In this document: one piece after another, positions 1 through 13,900 of the stretch | How positions within the stretch are numbered: position 1 is the first letter of the stretch | Layout: every line of letters begins with the position of its first letter | Assembly (NCBI GenBank): GCA_030685235.1 | Contig: MU839138.1 | Span: 124,001-188,000 of the forward strand | Source of the DNA: Copromyces sp. CBS 386.78 | Taxonomy: Eukaryota > Ascomycota > Sordariomycetes > Sordariales > Sordariaceae | Direction of reading: 5' to 3' | Length of the DNA: 64,000 nucleotides | Notes under the pieces: generated by a model | What the model saw: only the letters and a program-made list of their open reading frames with translations | Database searches by the model: none | Told to the model about the DNA's origin: nothing | Made by a program: the position numbers and the translations under genes

Positions 1-1647
1 ACGAATATTATTAATAAAATTACGAAAAAATCTACTCGCTATAATCTCGCTACAATCTTTTCAATCCTATTTTCTAATAAAAATACTTATATAATAGTAA
101 AATTAAACTAAATTTAGAAAGCTTTAAAGGATTACAAAACGGTTAATAATATTTTCGACCAAACCTTTCTAACTACCGTTATCTTTAATAGTAGGGGTAA
201 ATAGAAATTAAAAATTACTCTAGAAATAAAGTAGTATTTTACCGAACTAGGGGCCCGCAATATAGTATTATATTCAAATATTACCGATCTCCCGCTAGGA
301 CTATATTGTATAATAGAATATTAAATACAAAATATATAGAAATTAAAAAACAATATATATAATATATATATAGTAATAGTAATATTTAAATCTAAATTAG
401 TTTATTCCTAAAACCTTTAGATATACAATACTATAAAAATAAAATTATTATTAATAATTAGAAGTACTCTAGCCTATTTAAACCCTTTTAGCCCTTCCGC
501 TAAATCGATTCGAACTATTAATTCCTAAGCTTCGCTCTTCTATTTAAGATTAAATTAGGAACCGGCTATAAGCCCCCTTCAAAATATTTTACTAAATAGA
601 AAATATTTATTAAAAATAATATTAATTTATAAAGGACGAAGACTTTTTAAAGAAATAAAGTATATTACAATACCTATAACGCCTACATTAAAAATATACT
701 ATATATTTAAAAATTAATTAATAAGGGGGTAATAATAGTCGGTAAAATAAAAATAAACTCCTTTACTAATTAAGAAGAATTAATTAAGTACATTAATTAT
801 TAAGCCCTTTAGAACCTACGTAGCAATCAATATTAATTTATAGGGAAAAATAATTTTAATAATACAACGGTTATTATAGTATATAACTAATTTAATATCG
901 CTATCGGGATAAATAATAAATATTCTATATCCTTTACCTATAATAGTATTATTTAAAGATTAAATAAAAATAAAATTAATTCGGAAATAATAATTTAGAA
1001 TAGTATTATTAGACCGGTACTTTAATATAATTACTTCGGCCTACGTCCTATTTTAAACGCTATTAATAGAAAAGGAATCGAACTATTCTACAAATTAATT
1101 ATTATATACAATATTAAATATTTAGAAACGTAAGATTAATTAATAGGGATTTAGAAAATAAAATACAATAAATCTCTTAGGAAAGGATTTATAGCAATAT
1201 ATAGAATTCGCTACGTAATAGTTAAATATAAGGAAAATAGAGACGGAGCCGAAAGTATAGCCCCGAGCCCTATTAACGAAATAGGTAGGCTTATATTCTA
1301 CCTTATTTAATAAATTTATACTAATTCTTTTTAATAGCTATTTACTTCTATTATATAAGCTACTAACTTTTAGACTATTATTAACGTACAATAAATCAAT
1401 ACTACGCGGGAATTCGCCAATAAAATAAAATCTATCCTAAATATCGATTTTATTAGTATTTCCTTCGAAATTACTTAAACTACGTCGCCCCCGCTAAAGG
1501 CCCGTAATCTTTTACTTCCAAAATTTATAAAGGATATAAATAATAAGTAATTTATATTATAATTCGTAGTATACAAATACTAAATATTTAATTAAAATCC
1601 AACTCCTACTCCAAACAATAAACGTTCAATACTATAACGCTTATTAT
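1..1647. repeat. RIP-eroded AT-rich repeat DNA, no identifiable gene
   Basis: TA-rich sequence with very few CA or TG dinucleotides but surviving CG, which is typical of RIPed mobile DNA. All frames are broken by TAA and TAG. I could not assign a transposon family. Confidence 0.7.
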
Positions 1648-2301
1648 AATTATAAAGATTTCCATACGAAATACTAAGAGAAATTCGGTCGCATACCTTA
1701 TATTTCCCCCCGGAACTAAAGTATATAGGAGTTTATTAAGGAAATAATTTAGGAAGAGCGAAACTTTAACTTCCGTAAAATAGATATCTACCGTAAATAA
1801 TTTAATAATATTATTTTAAAAGGGAAGTACTCTAATACGCTTATTATAATACTATTAAAATCGATAGGCTTTAAGTACCGGGACGAATTTCTAACGTAAG
1901 TACCTTATAACTTTTATAAATATAGTTTTTAAATATAGACGTTTATAATCAATTATTATAAACAACTCGTAATTTTCGGCGATTACTTTAAGACGGAATT
2001 AATACATTAGGTTTAGCGCTAGTAATAAAATTTCCGGTTTTAATTATTCCTAATAAACTTAACCCTAATCCTAGAAAAATTAATAGGACTTATAAAGAAT
2101 AGTAATATTAATAATAATATATAAATTCCAATTAACGAAATATTTTATACCTCGCGGGTTTTAAACCGGGAAGAGAAATTTCCGTTTGTAATAGCCTTTA
2201 TAGCGAAATAAAGTACGTAAACCCTTTCCGCTTAACTTCGAATAGAGTTTTACGGTTAAATTTTATCTTATTATTAAATTATTATATATAGAAGAGACTA
2301 A
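1648..2301 (+). pseudogene. Degraded coding sequence, unidentified repeat-borne protein
   Basis: One plus-strand frame reads as protein-like text interrupted almost only by TAA and TAG, as expected when CAA, CAG and TGG are RIPed. Recognisable stretches include IPYISPRN, EERNFNFRKIDIYRK and FKYRDEFLT. The same segments recur, more diverged, at about 29.69-29.95 kb (KFSCTPYVSLRN, ERNYNFYKIDIYYK), so the two loci are copies of one coding element. I do not recognise the family. The start lies in eroded DNA, so the 5' boundary is only where the frame becomes readable. Confidence 0.4.
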
Positions 2302-3997
2302 TTGTAATTATAAGGTATAACTTAGTATTAATAAATAAAACGCGAAAAGTGCTAGAGAAAATAAGTAAGCCTACCGTCTTCAAAACCGGACAAAGAATAT
2401 ATAATTAAGTGGGTTTACTTTTGGAAAAGCGGAATAAAATGAGGCGATACTCTTTAGGGATAGTATTGTAATAGCGTTAATAGTTTTATTACTTATATTA
2501 GTATTTGTTTTATTTATGTATTCGGGTAGATAAAATATTTCTCGGTGGTTTCTTTCGGGTATTATTCGGTTTATCATTCGAAGTAGTCCCGTGGTTGTAC
2601 GGAGTACTCAGTACCTTTAACTCTCGATTATTATTTACGGCCAAGGTAAACAGGTATTACGAAGAATAACTTCTATTATATTATATTTAGTACGTAGATG
2701 AAGAAATAAATAATAGGTATTACGGTATATAGAATTTGGTAAGTGAGTAGTATCAATTACTTTAACGAGTATAATAAATAATTAATAATAAGGAGTAAAA
2801 AGGAAGAAGAAGGAGTATATATTTAATTGTACGAAATATAGTAAGAATTAGGAAGTAGGTTTAAAAGGTTAAAAGCGAAGATCGTATAAGTAAATACAAT
2901 AATAGATAGTAAAATAAGGGGGTATATAGCTACGCAAAAAGTATAGTTTAAAGTTAAAAAGTATTAAATTCTTTAGTAGTATAAGAATTACGAAGGACCG
3001 AATTTAAATTTACGCTCTAAGGGGTACTAATAGGAAAGAAAAGGTTATATACGGATTAAAGGACGAAAAAGAATTAGTAGGGTAATTTGGTAAGGCAATT
3101 CGTTATTTGAAATTTTATAGAAAAGATATAGAGATTTGTTCTAGTAATAGGATTGTTTATAATATTTATATTTTCTTCTATAATAGTTTTCAGCATTTAT
3201 TACATTATATCTCTTTATATATTACTAAAATTCTTTTTATTATTTAATTTATTGGTAAGTTATATTCTTAATTAACTTTAAAATCCTTTAAAATATATTT
3301 AGTATATTTATTACCTATCTTTAAGTTCGTTTTTAAGCGGTTGAAATTCTTCTATTAATAGATTATAAATAAATTTTGAAGAATTTTCTTCATTTGGATT
3401 ATTAAGGGTTGTTTAGTATTTTTGAATTGATAAAGCGAGTTTTTTAATGTATGTATAATGTGGTGGTGGATATTCTGTTGATATTGGCCTATTATATAGT
3501 ATCTTTTTTAATTAATTGATATTTTAAATTGGATTTTATTTAAGATTCTTACTAAATATTATAATATTAGGATTCGTATTCTTGCCTCTGCGACTTCGGT
3601 AGCGAATATATATAATTGAGTTTATAATAATTGATAATACGCTTTAACCGCAACCCTCCTTTCGATTTCTACAACGAGTAATTGTTCGGGAAGAGGTACT
3701 TAGGACATTATATTGAAAAGATAAATAATTATTACGATTTATATGCCTTGTTGTTTTTTTTTATTTATTCTATTGATATTTATAGGCTACTTATTTTTTT
3801 AAAAACTTGATTCTATTTATCTATTTATTAGTTATTAGACTAAGTATAAATAGTATTAAGCGCTAGCGTCTAAATTCTATTTTTATATAGACTAGTATTA
3901 AGTCAATTTTTCTAAGGCAAGTATTTAGTTTATTTTAAGCGCCCAATATAGTATATAAATAGATTTAATTATACCTTATTATAATAATATTAAAATA
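2302..3997. repeat. RIP-eroded AT-rich DNA, nothing recognised
   Basis: Same RIP-like composition as the start of the window. No frame could be followed for more than a few dozen codons, and no repeat partner was found by eye. Confidence 0.6.
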
Positions 3998-4500
3998 AAA
4001 GAATCTTCCTATAGGTTGCTATATTTAGCCTTATTAAAAGAACTAGAAGTAGAAGTGATATAGAATATTGAGTTATAAAGTATAAAGATTAAATGTATCT
4101 ATTCTAGATTCAAGAAAATTTTTACCTATTAGTGATATTTAATATATATGACACCGTGAGATATATAGTATCGTTAAGTTATCCTTATATAACTAGGCTA
4201 TTACTTTAAAATGCTACATTTCTTTCTAACCGTATACTATTTAATTATTCTATAATAGACTTACTTTTTCTAGGGTACGCCAAATTAAATTAGCGTTCCG
4301 TTCCTTCGGGATATTTGGATTAAGTGGCTAGTAATTTAGTACGAACGTAGTATTAATAATTATTCTAGTATACAGAATATTTTTTACCGCTTTAGTAAAA
4401 ATTGGTTGTAATAAGACTATTAGTATGCTTGATCGTTCGTTAGATAAAGATAAGGAGGTTTGCTATAGGTATAATACGAATACTATATTCGAAATTTCTG
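3998..4500 (+). repeat. Dispersed repeat family A, copy 1 (heavily RIPed)
   Basis: Aligns by eye over about 480 bp with 38,035-38,505 in the same orientation; its 5' three-quarters also match 38,956-39,365 in inverted orientation. Landmarks shared with the better copy are 'ccttcgggata', 'tcgttcgttagataaaga' and 'gaggtttgc'. Most differences are C-to-T or G-to-A in CpA/TpG context, with this copy the more AT-rich one. The family is unidentified. Confidence 0.7.
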
Positions 4501-4844
4501 TAGTATTTAGTAAAGAGGGATAATAATTGGATATTAATATAAAAGTTGAGATTACGTGAATTCTAGTTAGAATTAATGTAAACGAACTATTTTAGAAGTA
4601 GGAGGCGACTATTGTAATTAGAAGTTTAGTATTATTTAATAAAACGGAATTATTCGGTAGAGAGGGAATTATTATAATAGTTAAATTTATATTTATTTTA
4701 TACAAAGTGGATATTAATAAAATAGTCGTCGGTTGGCTTAATCCTAGGTTATTTATTATAGATATTTTAAAAGATAAACCTAGGGAGTTATGGGTAGTAT
4801 TTAATGTAAATAATTCTATAGTATCCGATAAAATATTAAAATAA
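4425..4844 (+). pseudogene. Possible degraded frame continuing out of repeat A
   Basis: From an ATG inside repeat A the frame begins LDRSLDKDKEVC and stays readable for about 140 codons. After an early cluster of stops it is uninterrupted from roughly 4,617 to 4,841, which is long for DNA this rich in TAA and TAG. The better copy at 38.4 kb begins with the same peptide (FDRSLDKDEEVC) but then diverges. No family recognised; this could be chance openness. Confidence 0.25.
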
Positions 4845-6740
4845 CGAATAATCTTATTTTGAATAGGTATAGTTTTTATAACGTTACTAGTTGTAACTTT
4901 AACGATATAATAGTTTTTAATAAATGCGCTATATTATTTAACTTAGGTTAGTTTATATTAAAGGGATTGAAGATTTGGGAGAAATATTAAAAGATAAGCG
5001 TATTACCACTTGGAAGAGTTGGTATAATAAATTTAAATATTAATAATTGCGGGTAATTAGGATATTCGAAAGGGATTACGTATTCGACGTCGGTAGTAAT
5101 TATAGTAGTTTCGTAAAGCGATTTTATATTTCTACTTTTAAAAGTTAGTTAAATATTTTACAAAGAATTTTTACATTAAATTTATATAGTACGAATAGGG
5201 AATTTAGGAGTTAATTATAATAGAGGTTCTATAATATAAAGGCTATTTATAGAAGTGCTAATAGCGACGTAAAAGAAGAGAAATTACTATAGTATATTGA
5301 TTAGATAGAATATAGTAGTGGTAATAAGAGGGTTTGAAGAAGAAACTAAGTATATAGTATAAATTAAAAGAGAGAAGGGGTATATATAAGTCGTCTTTAA
5401 CGATAGAAATTAGTTTTTAAATTTAAACTTTATATTTTATTTATTGTATTAGCCCATTCTATTTTCTCTCTATACGAATACTAGTACTATAAATAATCCT
5501 ATAGATCTATAAATGTTCGAGGATTTAAATCTTAAAGCTTTTTCATTTCCTCTACTACTATAATTAATACGGTTATTAATATTATTCGATCTAATTAATT
5601 CGGCGTATTTATATTATAAAAGGTATTTCTTCCAATTATATTATATTATTTTTATTTAATTAATAAATATAAATATTTTGATAATATCGTTGTTAAATTT
5701 GAAATTTTAATATTAGAATTAATTAGAAGTGTAAGAATCGAACGTCGTTTGGAAAAAATAGATAGGGATTAGGAAAGAGATAAACGGTTAGAGGTTTTTA
5801 AAAACGATATAATGAGAATTTCTAAGATATTTAAAATGGCATTAGAATTTATAAATATTGTAATTTCTAATTTGGAAAGCCTTTTTATTAACATTATAGA
5901 GCTTTTAAAAAATATAGTGTAAATTAATAGATAATAAATCTAAATAAACGCCTCCTATTATTACTAAAGATAAATATAAATTGTTATAAAAAAGATGAAA
6001 TAATTTATATATATTTATTAGAATAAGAAAATTAATAATTTACATTTTAAAATTAAAAGTTATTATACGAATTGAATTAATTAGAGTCGTTTTATTTACT
6101 ACTACGCCGGAATTTTGTACGGGAATTAAAATAGCGTGACGAAATAGTTGTAAATATTATAACGATAATTATTAATATATTCCGATAATATTAAATTATA
6201 GTAATTACGAATCTACCGTTAGGGCGTATTTTTGCCGACAATTCCGAAGAGATAAAAATCGGACTAAAATAAGAAGACGCTTGAATTCTTAGCGCGGTAA
6301 CGAAAGGATTTAATAATAGTTATAGCAGAATTGAATTGCAAATTTCGAATATAGCGAAAAGAAAATTAGATTTTAAAAGGTAATATACCCCGTAGGTGGC
6401 GAAAATAGAGAATAGTTAATTAGTAATCTAAAGATAGGATATTATTTCCTATTAGTAATTATATATATATATATACCCGTAATTATCCTCTATTATCTAC
6501 CTTTAATTACTTAAGCTATCCTATCTTTTTATTCCTTCTATAGCCAATTCTATATTCTTTAATATATTTATTATTTACTAAGTCTAAGATTCTATTAATA
6601 AATTGCTAAAGGGAGTATATACTACTTTTAAATTCGTTAAATTACTATATTTAACCGATATATATTCTAGTTAGACCGATAATAATAATAATATTAAAGA
6701 TTAGCGTCTTATTAAAGATAAAGATAACGAAAATAAATAA
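4845..6740. repeat. RIP-eroded AT-rich DNA, nothing recognised
   Basis: Low-complexity TA-rich sequence with RIP-like dinucleotide bias. No gene, RNA or repeat partner was seen. Confidence 0.55.
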
Positions 6741-7450
6741 GGAACTTTTATTTAGGGTGTACTAGGGAGTATTTAGCATATTATTATTTATATAGAATCC
6801 TATAAATTATTTAATAATATTTATCCTATTAATAAACCCTATTCGAATTTTTCGGTTATAGTTTTAGTATATTATAACGTTAATTTCCGCGTATTTAGTA
6901 TAGTATATAAAATATACTACGGATACGGGATTATAAAAAAGCGATCCCCTATATTTTATCCTACTTTGGAATATCTTTAATTATATTATATATACCCTAC
7001 GGCTATAGTAGATTTATTAGAAGCGCTCTTGGATTTAAACGATATAATTAATTCGATTATAATTCTAGATTCTAATAGAGTTAGCTTAAATTCCTTTACG
7101 CCTAACTTCTCTATGCCTAACTTTTTAGGGCCCGATTTTTCGGCTCTAGTTAATCCTATACTACTTTTAATCCAATCCCCGTCCTCTACTTCCCCTACTA
7201 ATTTATTTAACCCCCCGCCTAAGCCGGTACTTATGCCTATCCGCCTTATTTCTTTAGATTTTCTTTTTCTTTTTAAAGAGAGTTTAAATAATATTAAAGG
7301 GTTAAAGAGTCCTAAAGTCCTAAATAGAGTTTTTCGTAAATAGAAGGGGAATACCCTCGAAAGGGATACCTTCGATAAAGTAGTAGTAGTATTTTAGAAG
7401 GTTCGGAGGTCTAAAAAGTTAATAAAGAAGGCTCGGAAATAATAGGAAAA
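6741..7450 (+). pseudogene. Degraded coding sequence with a proline/serine-rich segment
   Basis: One plus frame can be read from about 6.74 to 7.45 kb with very few stops. It passes through NFSVIVLVYYNVNFRVFS, then SFTPNFSMPNFLGPDFS and SPSSTSPTNLFNPPPKP, and stops at 7,341-7,343 before resuming as a basic tail (KVRRSKKLIKKARK). The SFTPNF...TSPTNLF part recurs at 34,989-35,157 with synonymous or RIP-type differences, so it is part of a multicopy element. I do not recognise the protein family. Confidence 0.4.
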
Positions 7451-7717
7451 AGAAAATATAAAATATTAATTTGGAAAATTATTTTTCTATTTTTATAGTA
7501 AATTATATTTAGCTTAGTTAAAAGTTAACGATAAAAACTACTAAAAAACTCATATTATACTAAAATAATCGAATTTCTTATTTATATATTAATAAATTTA
7601 TAATTTATTTATTAATATGAAATATTTTCGTTTTATTTTATATTTTTACTTTATAATATAAAAAAAACTTATATAGTATATAAATATATATCTTCTAAAC
7701 TACCTATATTAATTAAA

Positions 7718-7945
7718 TAGTTAAAGAATTCTAACCCTAGAATTAGCTTAACTAATTTTAGGGTTAGGGTTCTAACCGCTATATTTAAAAATATAGCTCC
7801 CCTAAATTACTATCGGCTATATTTCCACACTTCTCGAAAGATTAATTAATTAAAGAAATATAAAAAAAGAATAAATAAACGCTATTTCTCAATTTAGAAC
7901 GGGAACCTATCCTAATTTTTCTCTTATACTTATATATAAAACGAA
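7718..7945 (+). repeat. Dispersed repeat family B, copy 1 (LTR- or promoter-like)
   Basis: About 220 bp matching 18,876-19,105 in direct orientation. Shared blocks include 'accgctatattta', 'tatcggctatatttcc', 'tctcgaaagattaattaat' and a 3' pyrimidine tract followed by a TATATATAAA-like motif. A pyrimidine tract ahead of a TATA-like box in a dispersed repeat would suit an LTR U3/R boundary, but no terminal dinucleotides or target duplication were confirmed. Confidence 0.65.
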
Positions 7946-10900
7946 TTAGAAGGGGAATATTCAATACCTTATAGAATAACCGATACTTTAATAAACGGAT
8001 TATTAACTTCCGAAGCGATTAACTATAGAAGAGGTACCCGGGTATATTCTATAATACATATAATTATTACGCGTAATATCCTTTTTTTTTATTCTATATT
8101 TTTATTAATTTCAACCTTTATATTATAGACGGGTAATTTGATATATTTACTTATATAACGGGGTAGTAAAGAATTAACGCCTTAAATATATTTTTAAATT
8201 AATATAATAAGTAGGTAATTATTAAAAAGTATATTAAAGGGGTGGTAAAATAATTAGTATTTTAATTTAGCGGCTCCTAAAATTTAATTAAATAAATATT
8301 CTATTTTTAGAATTAAATAGTAATTATAAAGATATTATAAGAAGATTAAATATAATTAATTTTTAATAAAGTTTATTTTAAGTATAAATAGCCCGTAATT
8401 TAAATTTATTCGAATTTTATTACTTGGAATATAACTTTTTAAAAGATGAGCGATATTTAAAGTAAAAGTACTTTTCTATACAAAATAAAAGTTAGAAAGC
8501 GCCAGTATATACTCTTTAAAAAAGTATACGAATTATAATAATATAGAATATGTATCTACTTTATTATTAAAATAAATAATCGGTTTTACGTATATAAGTC
8601 CGAAAAAACAATTTTATAGCCTCCCTTTTAGTAAATTATTATAAATATTAATATTTAAATTTAATTTATATATATTAATTGAAATAGGAAAAGAATTATT
8701 TTCTCTTTATTATTTATAGCCCTATATAAAATTATAAGGCTTTAAAGCCTAAAATTACAAATAAAGGAAAAAAGGTTATTCCTAAGCTATATAGAAAAAT
8801 ATAATATTTTTAATCTATAGTAATTAGGAAAATTTAAATAGAAAGGACTTTTATGTATTGGAGGAATAATTGTAAATTATATTATATATAATCTATTTAG
8901 TAGTAAAGTAGAATAAAAATAATATAAATATATTAGATCTAAATTTAAATTATAGTATTTGTATATTAATTTCTGAAAATTAGAAATTAACTTTATAATA
9001 TATAAATATTCCTACTTTTAAATAAGATACTTCTTAAATATAATTAGAAAATTTCGAGGTTATTTATAATAATAGTTCTAAAGAAGGGTCTACCCTCGTT
9101 ACTAAATAAGTTTTAATATTATATCGAAAAAGATTAAACTACTTATATATATTTACTTAAAGAAAAGAACGAACAATTTAAGCGTATAAATCAACAATTA
9201 TTACAATGATTACAATATATTAAGTCTATATAAAAAATTGCGTATAGAAATTCTTTAAATATAGAATTAAAATAACGGGATAAAATAATTATAAAGATTG
9301 CTACAACTATTATAAGTGCGTTTTAATAATATAAATCGGTTATTTATAATAATTAGCCTTCGTTTAGTAAATTCGAAAACGATTTAGAGGAAACCTAGAT
9401 TGGAAAAGATTATAAAAAGATATAGGATATAAAAATAATTAATTTACAATATTAATATAATACTACGATTATTTTTTCAAAATTGAAAATAAAATTTAGT
9501 TTATTATTTATTAAATACTTTTTCTAGAATATTAAAGCAATTTAAATAAATAACTATAATTAGAAACTACTAATTGTAAAAAATATTAGGATATATATAA
9601 ATTACAATCCTATATATTAATATAAATTTTTTTTTTACTTCTTTAATAAATAATTAGGACGAATTTTATCTATTGTATATTAAATTTTTATTATTTACAA
9701 CCTATATATATTTATATACTTTATTACTATCTATTATATTAATTATTTATTAAGTTCTAAATTCTTATAATTATCCTATATAAGGGCTATACGTTATTCT
9801 TAATTGCCTAAAATTAATATATTTATTATATTCCGCTTTTACTAATATTAAAAGTTAAATTATAGAATAGTATTAATTAAAAATAAATATTAGTATTAAA
9901 ATAATTATTTAAGGTAATCTAAATAATAGTTAGCGGATAACTTTTTATATTACTTTTTTAAAACTATTTAATAGTAATATTTACCTATTTAAAATATTAT
10001 ACGCCGACTTTTCTATAACGGCTATAAATTATTATTTAATTGAAATTAATATTTCTAATATTGAATATATAATACGTTATAACTATAAAACGATTGATTA
10101 GAAATATCCTACTCTTTATCCAACCTTAGAATATAAAGATATATTTATACTTAATATTTAGGAATTAAGTTTAGATTTTAATAATATAATTAATTAGGAA
10201 TTTATTATTCCTAAAACCTAAGAATATTTATCCCCGAACAAAAATAAAGTTATTCCAAAGAAAGATATAATAGTACTTCGGCAGTCTAAGAGGCTAATAA
10301 AAGAGAATTATAAGGCGTTAAAAAGTTAATAATATATTAACGGAAAAAACGCCTATGAATTTATATATTTAATAATATAATATAACTAAATTAGTTCATT
10401 TATTTATACAATTTATCTACTACCTTTATATAAAAGATATTAGTATAGTAAATAAAATTACTATTACCACTTTTATATTAAAAATATTTTTTCTTATACG
10501 CCTCCTAAAATAATAAATATTGTAGTGTAAGGGTATAGATAGTCGAGTAATTAGACGTAGCTAATTAAATTTATCTATAAAGATTCTTAATAATAAAAAA
10601 AGAAAGAGAAAATTTAAAATATAATTAAATATCCTATAGTTATATAACCTATCGTACGATAGTAGACCCAATTTTATAGGTCCTTAACCTAATTAATTTC
10701 TTTACCTTTATATTAAATATTTACCCTCAATACCCATTTACCAATACCCTTATACGTAAAAGAAATAATAAAATATTAATTCCTTATAATTTAAATAAAA
10801 TTATAATATTATTAATCTCTATTTATTATATATATTATATATTTTATAGCTCTTTATAAAAGTTCTATATTCCTATTTCGCCGTTTAATTCGTATAGTAT

Positions 10901-13900
10901 TTTGAATTTCTAGCCATCCTAATTATCTTTAATAAAGCCCGTAGGGACTAAATCCCTTTTAGAATAAATCGGAGTAATAAAAGTCGTATAGCAATTTCCC
11001 TTTTAAATAAATAATTTATCTTTTATATTATAAATATATATATTTATATTATTAATACAAACTCCTATATTTATAATAATAAGAGCGTACTACAACGTTA
11101 TTTCATTTATATAATAATTATAAGAGTATTCTCTAAAATATTATCGTAAAACATTAAATTTTAATTGCCTATTTTATATTTTAAATAATTTAAAAAATAT
11201 ATTTATAAATATTAGGGTAAAATAATAATATATATCGTCATTTATATTATTTAATAGATATTTAACAATTAAAACGAAGTTCTCTTCTAATAATAACTGA
11301 AAAAGAATATCGTCTTTAAAAATTAAATATAGAATTTCATCTTTAACTTTAAATTAGTACGGTATAGATTACAATCTTTATTATAATTCTAAATTAATTA
11401 GTAAGTAGTTATTTTCCTTATTTTCTTAAATTTAATTTATATTTAATTTATTTTAATAATATTATTAGCGAATTAAACTTTATATATAAATTAAAATAAT
11501 TATATATTAAAATAATAAATAGAAGAAATAGTATTAGTTTTTTACTTTATATATTTAAAGTTTCTAAAATAGAGTTTTAATATTTAAATTTCGAATTGCT
11601 TAAAAGTAATTTAAAATATTTAATATATTTCAATTAAAATTTAAAAACCTAATTCCTACAAACTTTATTTTAATTTTATTTTTAATTATCTTTTATATAG
11701 ATAATAAGTACGATATAGCTATTAAATATAATATTTTACAATTTAATACAAATTTAATCAAATTATTATACAAAAGGATATATAATTGTAAATTATAGTT
11801 TAATTTATACGAAATACCTATAAATAATCATTATTTAAGAGAATTCCATTCAACGTATCAAGATCTTTCTCAAAATTCCATAGAGGTTATTTTATTCATT
11901 CGTAATAACTAATATTTAAGAAACGGCATCTATTTACGTACGTCACCTTGCTTACAAATTATTATTATTGAATATAATTTATATACTTTTATAAATCTTA
12001 TTCGCTCTAAAAATTATATTAATATATAAAGTATTATATCTTTTTATTATATTCCAAAAAAAAACCTAGTAGAAATTAATAGACTATTATATATAAATAC
12101 TTTCTTAAATTTTATAATAATTATACTTTTTTTTAAAAGGGAATTTAAGAACTTATTAACGATTATACGAGAATTAGCATCGTAAATACTTTTAAATACT
12201 AATATATACCGACAACGCCCTCGAATAATTATAATTACAATAAGAATTAAATTGATAAAAGAATTAGAATAGCAATTAACAATCGAAATCTTAACAAATT
12301 TCAACCCTTTAAAAGAATATAACTTCAAAACTGCTCAACAGTATTAGCATCGATATTTTGAAAATATTAACTATATTAAGGAGTTTGGATTATACAATAT
12401 AAGGAACTTTATATTAAATAAATAACCTAATATCTTTTATCCTAAAAATCCTAAACATCTATTCAAACTCTTCCAATAATACTTCCAATATTTTACCCAA
12501 ACCTACCAACTAAGTTTATTCTAATTAATAGCCCGGTTACATTTATTACTTATTTTTAATAACCTTCTAATCTTTTCCTTAAGAAAAGATACTATAAAAA
12601 TAAACGCCTTTAATAAACTTATTACTTTTACGTTTATTTTAAATACTTTTAATTAATTTCTTTTCTATTTTCTAATTTTAAACGTCTTTAAAGAATTTTA
12701 TTCCTAATTAATTAAAAATTATACCCAACGTACTAATATCTTTCAATAAATTAAAAGTTATTTTATAAATTTTGCCTAAATAACTTTAAATGCGTAGAAA
12801 TACGTTTTACAATATTAATTAATTATTAAAAATACTTATTATTATTTAAATAATAATAAATTTTACCCGTTATATATTATATATTATTTAATATATTATT
12901 TATTATACGGCTACAGTCTTTATAACGTATATATTATTTTATACTACCAAATAGTAAATTATAATATATATAATATTCGGTATTTTATTTACGAATCTAT
13001 TAATAATATTCTATTATATATTATTCCCTATATAACGGAATTCCGTATTTTATATTTAAGAAGGCCGATCGAAACGGCCCCTACTATCGTAAATATTTTA
13101 TATTCCTTCTATCGTCTTTTAAATAGTCTTCTCCGGAATTATTTTAATAAAATTATAGTATATAATATTGGGATATTCTTTATTATTATATTATTTTCTA
13201 AGAATAGGACTATTGAAGATTATATTTATTATTTTCCTAAAGTATAATATATTAAAGAAAAATAGTAGGGAATTAAATTTAGTTCTAATTTATATTTTAA
13301 ATATACTGAAATAATTATTAATAATATTTATTTTTATTTAAAGCACTACGAAGGGATGCGGTTACAATATAACGAAGATATTATAATTAATATATATATC
13401 CCTGTTTAATAACTAATTAAAACGATTGTTAATAGGTTATTTACTTCCCTATTTTATATAGAACTCGATAATTTATTATATTTATAATACTATACGACCT
13501 TTATTATTAAATATCGGTTACTATTAAGATTATACTTAATAAATATTTTAATTAGAGTGTAACGATAAAATTTATATATAAAATTCCAAAATCAATTTTA
13601 CGTCCTTTATTTTAAAAATATTTAGCAGCAAATTTTAAATAATAAGATATTTATTCGATGGATTTTATTTATTATTAATTTAACTTCTATAATTATAAAC
13701 ATATAAATTACCGGCCTAATTTCTAAACCGACCTTTTTAACCGATAATCCTTATATTTTAAATAAGATTCTAGGTAAAGCGCTATTAAACCAACTAAGCT
13801 AATAGTAAAAGATATCCTAGGTAGAGAAAATATTAAATTATATAAATTTATATTTAGGTTAATTTATATAAATTTCTTTTATAGGAGTGTAAAATAATAA

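Noticed and set aside
2690..2715. Possible YVDD-type reverse transcriptase motif (reads YVDEE)
   Set aside because: One residue off the motif and no neighbouring conserved reverse transcriptase blocks in any frame.
7755..7782. TTAGGGTTAGGG-like motif, also CCCTAACCCC near 18,763
   Set aside because: Only two telomere-type units in each case, inside or beside dispersed repeats; too short to claim an interstitial telomere.
12047..12328. Minus-strand frame with RYILVFKSIYDANSR resembling a Copia integrase strand
   Set aside because: The resemblance is a few residues in AT-driven sequence, without the zinc-binding HHCC or DDE context.
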